Source: Neocallimastix lanati (nom. inval.) (Eukaryota; Neocallimastigomycota; Neocallimastigomycetes; Neocallimastigales; Neocallimastigaceae). Taken from it: a stretch of 64,000 bases of DNA. The stretch spans positions 910,001 through 974,000 of the forward strand of contig JACVTC010000008.1 in the NCBI GenBank assembly GCA_016946835.1, written 5' to 3'. Below are positions 30,634-42,609 of the stretch, one piece after another. Every line of letters starts with the position of its first letter. The stretch's first letter is position 1. The notes beneath the pieces were generated by a model. That model was not told where the DNA came from, did not search any database, and saw only the letters and a list, made by a program, of their open reading frames with translations. A program made the position numbers and the translations under genes.

Positions 30634-31509
30634 TGATACAGATTGGAATTCTTAAGCATAAAATTATTAGAAAGCTTGAATAATATCTAACCTATTCAAC
30701 AACAAATTAATAAATTAAAATTTGAAATTAAAATCATAATAAAAAAATTTATTTTAATTAAATTCTAAAACTCGAAATTATACTTTAATTCTATTTTAAT
30801 TTTTAAAATAATAAAATACTAATGTTAACTAATTTCTCTTTTTAATTAAAAGTAAATAGTTTGTAAACAATTTTCTATTTTTTTTTTTATTATTTTGAAT
30901 TCTTTGTTTATAATAATTCTTGTATTAATTGTTTATTTGTTTATTTTATTCTTTATTTTTATAAATATAATTATTCTTAATTGTTTTATTATTAAAAATT
31001 GTAAATACTTTAAATTATTGTAAAAATATAAATACTTGTAAATATTTTATAAAATTAATTTCTCGTTGTTATTAGAAATGTAATAAAAAAATAATAACCA
31101 AATATTATATTAATAAATAATAATAAAAATTAATAAATAATAATAAAAATTAATAAATAATAATAAAAATTAATAAATAATAATAAAAATTAATAAATAA
31201 TAATAAAAATTAATAAATAATAATAAAAATTAATAAATAATAATAAAAATTAATAAATAATAATAAAAATTAATAAATAATAATAAAAATTAATAAATAA
31301 TAATAAAAATTAATACTAAACACAAAAGAAATGTATAATTTTGAAAAATTAATAACAATTCAGTGTTAAACTAGAATAATAATAACTTAATTATTAATAA
31401 TAATAAAACAAATTCATTTATATTAAATTTTATATTAAATCAAACTTGATATATCTACTATCACTTTTGAAGTAATAATTTCAAATTAAGATAATAGAAT
31501 CGTTTGTCA
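30634..31509. repeat. Solo LTR c
   Basis: TGATACAGATTGG to CGTTTGTCA, 876 bp, between T-tracts. It contains a 20-bp tandem repeat. Ends are inferred from the TG/CA pattern and the neighbouring LTRs. Confidence 0.55.
31111..31314. repeat. 20-bp perfect tandem repeat, about ten copies
   Basis: The unit TAATAAATAATAATAAAAAT repeats without change about ten times, then decays. It lies inside LTR c. Confidence 0.95.
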
Positions 31510-31513
31510 TTTT

Positions 31514-32040
31514 TGATAAAGAATAGAATAATAATGATATTTTTAACATAAATTCTTAATAATTTATAATATAAAAATATATTATTATATTCTTTACTAT
31601 TAATAATTTTCTTATATTCTATATTAATAATTTTTCATATTAATTAAATTTTATTATTTTAAATATTAAATTTATGTAATTAATTAATTTATGTGATTGG
31701 ATTTTAATAATGTAATTAAATAATATAAAATATGTATGATCCATATTATTTTATGAAGGGGGCCTTTCTGAGAAAAGAATTAGAAATAGTAGTAAAAATG
31801 AATTAGGAATAGTAATAATTGAAAGGTTTCTCATATTGTTATAAAAATAAATATTAATATTAATAAAGTTATTTTTAACAATAAAATAATTATATAATTT
31901 ATAAATAATAAATATTTTTAATAATAATTCTTTAAATAAAATTTATGTGTAGTAATAATTTCTTTTAGTGTAATTTAGTAGTTAGTTAATTTATATATTT
32001 ATTTAATGTTCACACTCCTTTTACAATATGAACCTCAACA
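31514..32040. repeat. Solo LTR d
   Basis: TGATAAAGAATAG to GAACCTCAACA, 527 bp, flanked by TTTT and TTT. It resembles LTR 1 and 2 only at the ends. Confidence 0.55.
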
Positions 32041-32043
32041 TTT

Positions 32044-32250
32044 TGTTAAGGTTTTAGAGAATTAAATAAAAATAAAAGTAAAAGAAACACAAATTTTATT
32101 TATTTATTTATTATTTTATTTATTAATTTTATTAATTGATTGATTGATTTATGATTTTTAAAAATTGGTAGCAAAATTTACAACTATTTATACTTTTTTT
32201 TTCAAGGTATAAAAGTTGTTCTTGCCACTAAATTACATTTTATTTCTTTC

Positions 32251-32282
<32 letters not shown>

Positions 32283-32879
32283 AAACTATTAAATTTAAAT
32301 TGATTTTTATAATCAATTATATAAAATTTAATTATAACAATATAGATAAAATACATTTATAATATTAATAAAACATTTTTTTTTTTTATAATCTATCTAA
32401 AATATTACTAATAAGAATTTATTTAATTGGCTATAATTATTATTACAATCTGCTAAAAAATTCAAATAAAAATAAAAATACTATTCTAATATAAAGGTTT
32501 TTAATAAAATAAAATATTTTTCAATATAAAATAAAACATTTCGATATAAAAATTTATAATAAAAGTTAAAATATAATATATAAATTTTTAATTATCAATA
32601 TATAAAAATATTATTAATACAAATTTTCATTATTAATATAAAAATAAAAAAATAGGATTTATTATTAATATTGCTATTATAAGTTTTAAATATATAAAAA
32701 TATTACTATTAATAAAAAATTTAATATAAAAATAATAAGTTTAATATAATTTTTGATTTAATTTTTAATCTTTTGAATTTAAAAATTTATTAAAGTACAA
32801 AAATAATAATGTACACATAATGTATTAGAAATAAATTGTAGATTTAATTAAGAATGCATTATTTGGTACATTCTTATCA
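32044..32879 (-). repeat. Solo LTR of family 2, reversed
   Basis: Reverse complement of the element 2 LTR over its whole length (836 bp), from TGTTAAGG to TTCTTATCA, including the poly-T tract and TATA box. No coding remnant is attached. Confidence 0.92.
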
Positions 32880-32885
32880 TTTTTT

Positions 32886-33678
32886 TGTAATAATTTCATT
32901 ATAATATTTATTATAACAAAATTATTAACTACAACCTGATATTAACATCAAGTTGAGAAAATAAGAAAACAATTAGAAAAAATAAAGAAAATTTTAACTT
33001 ATCTTAACAAAGAAGAGTTTATTATAAACAAATATAATAAACAACACAAAATAAAAGAACACTTATTGAAAATGTTGTAGATTTTATTTATTATTATTAT
33101 ATATTTATTAATATTTGTTATATAATAATAACTCTTGATTTCTCAAAAATTTAGAGAAATCAATAGCTATTTATACATAAAATTAAATAATAAAAATTTA
33201 TATAAAATAATAATTTAAAAGGTTTTCTAATCTTAACAATTATCTTATCTAGAAAAAGATTAGAAGAAAAAACTAGATAAGTTCTTTAAGGAAAAACCAA
33301 TTTATTATTAAAATAAATTAGAAAAAACCTTAAAGTCCGATAAAAATAATTTATATTTTAATATGAAAATAAAAAACTTTAAAGTCCGAATAAGTTAATT
33401 CAAATTCTAATTAAAAATAATAATTAAATAATTAATTCATTACTATAGAAATTAATAAAATTTATAATTAATTAAATAAATTAAATAAAATAAATGTATA
33501 CTAAATAAATTTAAAGAAAAAATTTTTTAATTAAATTAAAACTATAATTAAATGTACAAATACATATAAACTTGATAAATAATTACTAATTTAATGAATG
33601 AATGTATAAATTATATAATAGATAAATAATCAAATAAAGAAATTATAATTATTTAACAAATAATTATACTTTCTTACA
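32886..33678 (-). repeat. Solo LTR of family e
   Basis: TGTAATAATTTC to CTTTCTTACA, 793 bp, related to 13409-15773 without the fold-back element. Orientation follows from a TATA-like run on the complement. Confidence 0.65.
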
Positions 33679-33682
33679 TTTT

Positions 33683-33980
33683 TGGTAAAGAATGAATTAA
33701 TAACCTTTATTTTATTATAAAATATTATTAATAATTCTTTACTAAATTGTACTTTCCTATATTCTTGATAACCTAAACCTCATTGTAAAAATAATTTATT
33801 TTAATATAAATTAAACTTGTAAATAATATTAAATCAATCTTAATTAATTTGTTGTATATCATTAAACATATATATATATTAAAATATTATTGTAAATATT
33901 AAAAATTATATACTTTTAAGATATTTTGAATTATTAAAACTATTAATTAAATATTATAAAAATTATTATAAAATTATTAA
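33683..33980 (+). repeat. LTR 1 fragment, cut by the copia insertion
   Basis: The first 298 bp match LTR 1 from TGGTAAAGAATG, then stop where the copia LTR begins at 33981. Confidence 0.8.
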
Positions 33981-34197
33981 TGTTACAATATGTGAATATA
34001 TATATTAAAACAATTCTAGATTAATGATAATATAAATTTAATATATATTTAATATAATGTAATTAATTAATAATATTCTAGAACAAGCCACATTTTAGTA
34101 TAAATACATGTAAATTTTACTACGTTAGATCTTTGTAATTACCTATTTATATTTTATATAAATAAAACTTATTAATAAAAATCTTTAATAAATAACA
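33981..34197 (+). repeat. 5' LTR of copia element P
   Basis: TGTTACAATATGTG to AATAACA, 217 bp, immediately followed by the primer-binding site. It starts like the LTR of the minus-strand copia (TGTTAAAATATTCAC). ATTAA precedes it. No 3' LTR was found. Confidence 0.65.
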
Positions 34198-34212
34198 GAT
34201 TAAGAGTCTCAT
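34198..34212 (+). other. Primer-binding site complementary to the tRNA-Lys(CUU) anticodon arm
   Basis: GATTAAGAGTCTCAT directly abuts the LTR. Its complement ATGAGACTCTTAATC reads as the anticodon stem-loop of a eukaryotic tRNA-Lys with anticodon CUU. Priming from an internal tRNA region is known for Drosophila copia (initiator tRNA-Met half). Confidence 0.65.
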
Positions 34213-34218
34213 TTCAAA

Positions 34219-35187
34219 ATGGCTACTAACTTCTCCATCGATAAGCTCACTGGAAGTGAAAATTATCCAATTTGGTATGCTGCAATTTATGACCACTTTA
34301 AAGCAAAGAAATTAACGAAATATGTAACTTCCAATTACTTAGCCACGTTGAAGATTTCGGAAGCATCAACTGCCAATGAAAGGAAGCTTTATGACGACTG
34401 TATTGCTGAAGATACTCAAGTATGTTCAGCTATTACGGCAAATGTGGTTGGTCGAATAAAATTCTTCATTAAAGACTCTCCAAATGCGTACGCTAGAATG
34501 CAGAAACTAAAAACACTATATTATATAGACAATTCGGCCCTTTGTGGTATGTGGATCAAACAACTATATACGATCCGCACAAATTCCTTCCATGAAACTA
34601 TGGAAGTAATCAATGAAATCTGTGAACAATTTAGGCTTCTCAAAACATCTTCTATGGACCTCCCAAAAATGGAAAAAATATCAATTATGTATGATGCACT
34701 TCCTAAGGAGCTGCAAGACAAGGTCACATTCAGTTCTTCTATGGAAGTAGGAACTTTTTACACCGAAATCAAGGACAAATACACTATGTTATCCTACCGC
34801 TGAGAAAGAAAAAGTAATTATATTTCAAGAATCAACATTCAAAAATCAAAGGATAACTTAGGACAAACACCGAACAATGTATACGAAGATAAAATGGACA
34901 TTGATAATAATGAAAGTCACAGTATTAACTACGTTTCTAATGTACGTAATTATGATAAACAAACAAAATTTTGTATAATTTGTGGTAACCAAGGCCATTT
35001 TGCAAAAGACTGCTATTTTAATTCATGTGGAACAAACAAAAATAACTCAAAAGTTAAAATTATTAACAATAAAAACAACAATTACAATAAAGGAAGCCGC
35101 TATAACAACAACAAAAGAAGAAATAAAAATAACAACCGTAAAAGAAGAAATAATAATACTATAAATAATATTGAATGTTTAGATTAA
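34219..35187 (+). pseudogene. gag: Copia-type Gag, element P (internal stop)
   Basis: ATG at 34219, a few bases after the primer-binding site. The N-terminus has the Y-P-I-W-Y type motif common in Ty1/copia capsid proteins and a helical capsid domain. An in-frame TGA at 34801-34803 interrupts it; the same frame continues to a CCHC knuckle (Cys-x2-Cys-x4-His-x4-Cys, near 34972-35013) and a Lys/Asn-rich tail, ending at TAA 35185-35187. Beyond that stop the frame stays open for about 45 codons before decay. Related to the minus-strand copia Gag at 46791-47821. Likely dead. Confidence 0.85.
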
Positions 35188-35336
35188 AGGGAATTTACTC
35201 CATGCTATGAAGAAATCAATACAATGCATGGTAAATTCATTGATAGTATTGAATATAATGATACTAAATATAATGAACAAGCAAATCACATGATCTTAAA
35301 TAATTATATTATATGAAAATCACGTGATAAATAAAC

Positions 35337-35701
35337 TGATATGCGGGACTTTTATGTGCAATAATTTATAAACAGTGGGTTTTAAATAATGGTAGTTTAG
35401 TAAATTTTATTAATAAAATTATAATATTCGTACAATTAAAATAATAATTCTAATTCCTAAAAAAATACTAATATAAATAATCTAATTTATTTATAAGAAA
35501 TAGGTAATATATTAATTATATATTCTAATATATAGAACTATATTAATTTTATATGAATTAAAGTATTATAATTATAATTATAATAATGCATATTGAAATA
35601 AAATAAAATAAAATAATTATTATCAAAAAGATATAAATTTAATATTTAATAATTATAATTAAATATACAAATATGTTAATACACATATTTGTTTTATATC
35701 A
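35337..35701 (+). repeat. Solo LTR of family B inside copia element P
   Basis: TGATATGCGGGAC to GTTTTATATCA, 365 bp, with inverted ends TGATAT/ATATCA. AAAC on both sides (35333-35336, 35702-35705) fits a 4-bp target duplication. Related copies lie reversed at 42085-46584 and, truncated, at the end of the 47985-48642 insertion. Confidence 0.8.
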
Positions 35702-36019
35702 AAACCAGAAGATTTAAACGAAAATACTGTTTCTCTAACTCAAAATACAAAAGTTTCATCAGAGAATTACATTTTCAATTCACGTGACAATATTGGTCAC
35801 GATACTACTAGAACCATACTTTGGACTTACGATACAGGATCCAGTGAACATATTACGAATGATATTTCAATTCTGGAAAATTTTACCAAAACAAATATTA
35901 CTATGAAGTGTGCAAATAAATCTACATGCACATTTGAAGGATTTGGAAGATTTAATCGCATAATCAACGGCCACAAAATTATACTAGAAAAAGTATTTTA
36001 CTCCAAAGACATAAAGTAA
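35702..36019 (+). pseudogene. Copia protease remnant, element P
   Basis: An open frame of 105 codons after the solo LTR. It holds the Ty1/copia aspartic protease motif D-T-G-S-S-E-H-I-T, followed by the usual V-F-Y-S region before integrase, and ends at TAA 36017-36019. No integrase or reverse transcriptase follows, so the element is 3'-truncated. The cut from gag is due to the LTR B insertion. Confidence 0.85.
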
Positions 36020-37377
36020 TTATAAAGAATTATGTATGGAAGCAATTTTTATATATTATGCTATTCATAATAATTCTGGATATATATTAATAAATATTAT
36101 TGTTGAAAGGACAGATATTGAATATATATTTGATGATAATAATAATAAATTAAAATTTATTTTTAGAATTAATAAACCTCCATCTTATAATAAAGATGAT
36201 GAATATAGTAATTGTAATATAGACAAAAATAAAGTTATATATGATTCTATTATAAATTCACAATGCAAAATCTTAAAAAATTATGTTTGTTATGAATAAA
36301 TTAATATATATAGTAAAATTATAAATTTATTGTATTATTTTATTTTTTAAATGACATTTATAGTTTAATTTAATATTATAATAAATTTTATATAATAAAA
36401 TAATATATATTATTAAATAATAGCATATTTTAAATAAATATTTTCAATATCTTGTTGTATAACAATTAATAAATGTATTTTTAAAAAACGAGATTTTATT
36501 TTTTTATTAAAATAATTAAAAATATTTATTAAATTAATAAATAATAAAAAATAAAAAATAAAAATTTTAATTTTTTAAATAAAATAATTCTATTAGATTT
36601 TCTTTGTTAACATTACTGATTAATATGGTATATTATATTCTATTATTATTTAATATTGATGAAAATAAAAAAAACTAATTAAAAATTTTATCATTATCAA
36701 ATAAATTTTAATTCAAAAAGTCCATGAGAAACTAATTGAAGAATAATCCTATATATATTGAAATAAAAAAGAAGTTAAATAAAATTATTTTAAATAAAAG
36801 TTTATTACTATAATTCGAAAATAAATGACAGTCAAAAAAATATCTTTTTTTAACTAAAAAACTTTGTTAAACAAAAAATCAATTACTATAAAAAATAAAC
36901 ATTTATTAAAATCTTATATTACTCCTAAAACATTATTTCAATATTTTTACTAATTTATAAATGTGAAAGTTAAAAAAAAATAGAATATATATTTGCAAAT
37001 CAGTAATTGCTATAATAAATATAGATACTATGGTATTTTATTGCAGTAATAGATATAAATCTAATTATATAAATTGTTATTTGCTTTAAATATTATAAAA
37101 TAATATTTTTATATACATAATAATAATAATATAAATATTTATTAAATGATATATTTTAAATTTTTAATATATATATATAAAATTTTAAATTATATCATTT
37201 AATAAAAGTTTTATTATAATTTCATATTTCTAAATTGATTTTTTTAAATATTATTAAAAAATTTAAATTTATAAAATTAATAAATAAAAAAAACAAGAAA
37301 AAAAATTTTATATAATTTTATTCAATAATATACAATATTTTGTTTATTTTATTTTATTAAAGAGAATAAAAGAAAAA
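36020..37377. other. AT-rich stretch, mostly without features
   Basis: Contains one 87-codon frame (36036-36299) of low-complexity Asn/Ile/Asp/Lys composition without recognised domains; it may be a remnant of copia element P. The rest is A/T tracts. Nothing else is supported. The last 60 bp before 37378 (A-rich, AGAGAATAAAAG) would be the upstream region of the next gene. Confidence 0.5.
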
Positions 37378-38103
37378 ATGAAATTTTTCAGCGTAATTTT
37401 CACTGATATTATTGCTTCATCTTGTTATGCTAATAGTATCAACTTCCAAAATCTATTAAAAAGAGGTGCTAATTTTGATCCAAGTGCTTTTTCAAATAAT
37501 TTAAGTAAAGAGTGTACTGAAGAACAAACTAATTCTGAATTTAATGAATGTTTAACTATTATAAATATAAATAATTACAAACAAATTTGTAATAATATTA
37601 AGACTGAAAAATGTCAAAAATTTTTAGATAATCTCTTAGAATTCTTTCCTATTTGTAAACAATCTCCTGAATTTGCAGAATTATTTCAACCAACTTTAGT
37701 AAAAACTTTGAAAACATCTTTTGAAATTTCATGTCAAACAGATGAAAATGGTGATTTATGCCCCCTTGCTTTGATGACAATTAGACAAGAAGCTGCTCCA
37801 GAAGCTTTGGATGATACATGTAAATCAAAAGTCTGTACTGAATCTGCTATTAATTCTTATAAAAAAATTGATATAGATCAGATGGCATCATATGAAAATT
37901 TATCAACTACTGGTGGAAGTTACTCTTATCAAGAATTAAATTCTATAAAAAAATTACTCTCTAAATTAGAATCTAACGAATGTAACGCACAATATGAATC
38001 AAATAGTTCAAGTATCATTACTGCTACAAAACTTGGCACTTCTTTATTAATCGCAGCTTTATTACTATCTTTTTTTTTATTAAATAATACTTTAATAAAA
38101 TAA
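37378..38103 (+). CDS. Predicted secreted, membrane-anchored Cys-rich protein
   Basis: 241 codons, complete, ATG in an A-rich context. An N-terminal signal peptide (about residues 1-19: K-F-F then a hydrophobic stretch ending near Y-A-N) precedes a mature region with ten cysteines, several in x-E-C or x-I-C contexts spaced through helical-looking sequence. A Ser-rich stretch then leads into a C-terminal hydrophobic segment of about 16 residues with a short polar tail, consistent with a GPI signal or a single membrane anchor. Codon use and composition differ from the transposons. No catalytic motif or named family is recognised. It is probably a cell-surface or wall protein; many fungi have families of such proteins. 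It is the only convincing host gene in the window. Confidence 0.75.
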   Translation: MKFFSVIFTDIIASSCYANSINFQNLLKRGANFDPSAFSNNLSKECTEEQTNSEFNECLTIININNYKQICNNIKTEKCQKFLDNLLEFFPICKQSPEFAELFQPTLVKTLKTSFEISCQTDENGDLCPLALMTIRQEAAPEALDDTCKSKVCTESAINSYKKIDIDQMASYENLSTTGGSYSYQELNSIKKLLSKLESNECNAQYESNSSSIITATKLGTSLLIAALLLSFFLLNNTLIK

Positions 38104-38989
38104 ACAACTGGAAATTAAAAAATTTATTTATAAAAATAGTACTAAATATATTATAAATATTATAAATAAGTTAAAATTAATTAATATATATTCATGTAAA
38201 TATATATATTAAATTAATAAAAGCTAAAATTTTAATATACTATCAATAAGTATAAAAAAATTTAAATTATTAGTTTTTATACTAACTCTAAATATTTATA
38301 TATAATAAATAAATATATTTATCTTAAAAAAATAAATTGAATCATTTCTATAACATTTAAATTTTCACTTGTATAGTTTGATTCGAATGCTTATCGAAGA
38401 AAGCATGTATAAGTAATTAAAGAAATACTTTTTAGAATTACAAATTTGTGGCGTAGATTTGATAATTAGAAAGTAAACTTTACTAAATATGGGTTGATAA
38501 TTTTAATTATTAAATAATTTTAATAAATTTAAATAAATACTATAATTTAGTGAAAATTAGGTTAGAAATTATTTAGTGAAATCTTATTGGTTAATAATAA
38601 TTTAGTAATTATATATATAGTTAGTAAATAATAATAGTTTAAAGAAGGGTTCTTTTATTAATATTAATTTAGTTTTATTAATAATTTAACCAATAAACAT
38701 GTTTATTAGTATAGTTTACTGTAGTTTTATATTTAGTTTACATTAATAACATAAAAGATTTTGGTAATTAATTATATTTTATTGAATGATTTAATTATAT
38801 TTTAACTAGTTAACAAATATTTATATTGATGATGTATTTTTATTGATGAATGATAATAAATAAATAAAATAAATAAACTAAATATTAAAGTGTGAATATT
38901 ATTATTGTGTGTATTATTCTATATAATATTAGAATATATTATTTTGTCAATTATTCCTGTTATCGTCCAAATAAAATAAAACAAATATT
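38104..38989. other. Intergenic AT-rich DNA
   Basis: No credible ORF. A GC-richer patch near 38370-38410 can form TGCTT/AAGCA but does not fold as a tRNA. It ends at GATAT, the left target duplication of the minus-strand copia. Confidence 0.5.
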
Positions 38990-38994
38990 GATAT

Positions 38995-39308
38995 TGAGAA
39001 ATGTATATGTGTTTTTATTAATAAACTTTATTTATTTTTGTATTTATTTAATACATAAATTTTTTATTAATGTTAAGAACTCACTTTTTTAAGATAATAA
39101 AAATAATTAATTTTTATAGTAAAAATTATATCTTTAATCATGTGATTATTCTATGAATTAATACACATAGATAGATGTTACACAACATAAAAATATAATA
39201 ATAAGATATTAATATAAGATAAGAATATAATATTGATAATAATATAAGAATATAAAAGTATAATATTAATAATATAAAAATATAAAATAAAATGTGAATA
39301 TTTTAACA
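38995..39308 (-). repeat. 3' LTR of copia element M
   Basis: 314 bp, uninterrupted. It matches both ends of 47892-48822. On the minus strand it runs TGTTAAAATATTCAC to CATTTCTCA. Confidence 0.9.
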
Positions 39309-39556
39309 TTCCCCCCTAAACAAGATTTTCTTAAAATTTTGTTTGCGAAGAATAACATTTTATTTCCATTGACATCTTTTGTGAGTACATCGGCAAGATT
39401 GTCTTCGGATTTGATATGTTGTAAAATAACATTATTATTTTTAACATGTTCCTTGAAGAAATGGTAACTTACACGTATGTGTCTCAGTCTTTTTCCAATA
39501 GCGAAATTTTCGGCGGAATATAGACTAGCTTTATTGTCACCATAGTTATTCCAAGT
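39309..39556 (-). pseudogene. Copia RNase H C-terminus and polypurine tract
   Basis: Reading on the minus strand from 39556: a D-N-K-A-S motif, then G-K-R-L-R-H-I, Y-H-F, and L-A-D-V-L-T-K, the classic closing block of Ty1/copia RNase H. It ends at a polypurine AGGGGGGAA that abuts the LTR. The sequence upstream passes abruptly from the integrase-RT linker to this block, so most of the reverse transcriptase has been deleted. Confidence 0.85.
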
Positions 39557-39589
39557 ATATGATTTACTGAACTACATTTTGATATTTTA

Positions 39590-40870
39590 AATTTATTTTT
39601 AATTAGTTCAACAGTGGAGTTTATTACATTATTATTTGATGAGTTATTATTATCATTGTTTTGAGGATTCTCATGAGAATCTTCACTTGTATAGTTACTG
39701 TTGAAATTTGAAGTATTATTATTGAAATTTTGTTGAATTAAAAGTACATTTTGATTGTTGTTGCTTTGGTGATGAACATTTGAATTATTTTCATTTAATT
39801 CATTTTCTAAATCTTCGTCTTTATCTTCTTTTGTGTTAAGTTCTTCAGGTGTGTAATTTTCTTTATTATTTGTTTTGTTATTAAAATTAAAGTTTCTAGG
39901 ATATCTTCTTCGAATACGGCATCACGAACAATGAGTTTTGCAATCATTAGTTCCAAAAATAACATATCCTGGAGAATATTCATCATACCCTAAGAAAATT
40001 CCATATAATGTGTTATTATCAAATTTTGAATTTTTAAGAGAAGCATCTATATAGTAGTATGCTTTGCATCCGATAACACGAAGATTGTCAATGTTCACTT
40101 CTTTATGGTAGTATAATTCATCAGGAATTTTGAATTTTATTGCAGTTCTTGGAGTCATGTTGTATATTTTTACTGCGGTTCTTACAGCATCTTCCCAGAA
40201 ATGGTAGCTTAACTTTGCTTGATTTAATAATGCTTTTGTAGCATTTATTATTGTTCCATTTAATTTTTCAGCTCTTCCGTTGCTTTGTGGGTTTCTTGGA
40301 ACGATAAGATTTCTTTGTATACCTGCTTTGTTACAGATATCTATGAATTTCCTTAAAGTATATTCTTTTCCATTGTCACTATTTTGGTTATTGTTAAATT
40401 TGATTCGTTTGTTACCATACGTATGAAATTTTCAAAAATTTCTGGAACTTCCTATTTTCTTTTTAGTAAAGATATCTAACTTTTTCTTGTGAAGTCATCA
40501 AGGAAAGTTAAAATGTATTTGAAATTATTCCTTGATTCTTTAAGAGGTCCAATAATGTCCGAATGAATTAGTTCCAACGGCCTTGTGCTTCTTGTATTTA
40601 AGGTTTTTTTGAAAGTTCTTTCTTCAGCTTTGATATTTTACAGCCAATACAGAGAGTTTTGTTAATAGTATGGCTTTAATAAGATTATTATTATAGAAAT
40701 GGCATAGTCTTTTATGCCATATACTTAAGGAGTAATGATCTAAATTGTTACTTTGTAAACTATATATTGTTTTATGATTTTCATGTTTACTATTAACATA
40801 TATATTACAAATTTTAATTGAGTTTTCTTTTTCTATATAAAAAGTTGACCATTTAATTTTGCTAATCTAA
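39590..40870 (-). pseudogene. Copia integrase and linker, element M (broken)
   Basis: The minus strand carries a pre-integrase stretch with W-H-x-R-L and H, then T-R-x-L-E-L-I-H-S-D-I-I-G-P-type integrase core sequence near 40520-40600, and the conserved G-C-K-A-Y ... G-I-F-L-G-Y ... G-Y block as an open frame at 39922-40158. A Glu/Asp/Asn-rich linker follows (39600-39900). Several stops and frameshifts separate these pieces (about 40200-40800). In an intact element the integrase inserts cDNA; here only fragments remain. Confidence 0.8.
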
Positions 40871-40871
40871 A

Positions 40872-41346
40872 CTATGTATTGTTATCAATAATGATAACAT
40901 CAGCTAAGTATTGTCTTTTAAGATCGTTAAATGATATTAATGTTTTATTTTCATTAATATCTTCTGAATATAATACATTTTTTATTATGAAGTAAATATT
41001 ATTGATGTATCCAGTAAGATCTCCAATTTTTGAAACTCGTACTATTTCTTTTTCCTTTGTTGGTAGCATCATATTAGTATGATAATCTCTAACATTACGT
41101 AGGTTTTTAAGTGATCCCGTGATATTTGAAGATGCTCCAGAATCTATGAATATTACATAACCATTATTATAATCTGGATGACATTTATGATTGTTAATGA
41201 ATTCATATATAGTTTTTCTATTTAGGTCATTTGTAATTATGCTTGGAATCATAGGTGGGAGTGGACTATCATGAGGTTTTACTAATTTATTGTTACCAAT
41301 AAGGTTTAATTCTAGATTATTATTATTTTCTACGTTATTGATTATG
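40872..41346 (-). pseudogene. Copia protease region, element M
   Basis: Open minus-strand frame with aspartic protease motif D-S-G-A-S (Asp codon 41143-41145) and the following V-L-Y-S block typical of Ty1/copia. The frame appears to begin with Met at 41390, but that part belongs to the solo LTR inserted at 41347; the true coding sequence is cut there. Confidence 0.85.
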
Positions 41347-42081
41347 TGTAAAGAGTTTAGGAGAAACAGATTACAAATAACAAAATACACAAAATATATA
41401 TAAAAACACGTAATAAAAAAATTCCTTTTTAATAAATAATCTTTTATTAAATTTAAAAATAAATCTCTTCTCGTTATTATCTATTTGATAGTCAATAACT
41501 AATACATCGATTTAATTATAGAAATTTGCATGTATTTATAATTTTTTATGATTATATTATAATATATTATTTCTATCTAATTTACATATATTACTATTTA
41601 TTTATAAACAAAATATTTATTAATAATTTTATTAAATAATAATTAACTAAAACTAAACAATAATTAATTCAATAAACTTTCAACTTATTTACAATAATAA
41701 TTAAATTCAATAAAAACTCATTTATTAGATATTTATTATATAAATATTATTAATACTAATGTTTATATATTTACAATTCAAAACTATTTTTATAAACTAT
41801 TTAAACTAATTTTAACTATTTAAAACTATTCCGAAATTAATTTTAAAGTATTTTAAACTAACTAAACTAAGTTAAATAGAATAACTATTTTAAATAAACT
41901 AAACTAAATTAACTAACTTAAATAAATTATTTAAAATTATTTAATTAATAATTTATCCTTTATGAAAAGTTTACATAAATTTATAATTAATTTTCATATA
42001 CGTAAATCATAAATTTATGTAATTTTATTACATTAATTAATTATGTAATAATTAATTATTAGATTTTATTAAATCTTTACA
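41347..42081 (-). repeat. Solo LTR of family 7
   Basis: 735 bp, TGTAAAGAG to TCTTTACA on the + strand, reversed. Perfect 5-bp duplication TTATG on both sides (41342-41346, 42082-42086). Same family as the LTR of chromovirus B (56865-57633). It landed at the very edge of the nested LTR B. Confidence 0.92.
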
Positions 42082-42108
42082 TTATGATATAAAACAAATT
42101 TGTGTAGT

Positions 42109-42609
42109 TGATATGAAATGATAATAAAATAAGAAAATGTGTAAAAATATCATAAAATATTTATAAAATATAAATGTAAATAATAATTACGTATTAAATG
42201 AAATTAATGAATACAAAATGTAAGAAATTAATGTAAAACAAATAGATAAATAGTAAATATGAAAAATATATTAATTAGAGTTTAGGAAATATTTTATTAT
42301 AGTTCATATAGAAAAATAGTAATTTTATAACATTTATTAAGAATAGGAATTTTATTAGAGAATATTATTATAACACCTGATATTTACTCCTTAATATAAT
42401 TTATATATTTCATAGTAAAAATCATATGTTATAATAATATAAAATTTATAATTAAGATAAAGTATAAATAGTACAAAAAATGTTTAATTGCTCAAGGAGC
42501 TAAATAGTTCAAAAATATATAATAAATAAATAAAAAGTTCTTAAAAGAAAACTATACTCAAAACCTCTCTTTAAGTGTATAAAGTTAATTTCTTAACTGA
42601 ACCTTATCA
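42109..42609. repeat. Solo LTR C nested in LTR B
   Basis: 501 bp, TGATATGAAATG to CCTTATCA, flanked by TAGT on both sides (42105-42108, 42610-42613). LTR B sequence is interrupted exactly at these points, as comparison with 35337-35701 shows. Confidence 0.75.

Noticed and set aside
36036-36299. 87-codon ORF after the copia protease remnant
   Set aside because: Low-complexity Asn/Ile/Lys composition and no match to the copia M protein; kept only as a note in the intergenic entry.
38360-38415. Possible tRNA gene (TTCGAAT loop and nearby stems)
   Set aside because: The acceptor and anticodon arms do not close into a cloverleaf on either strand.
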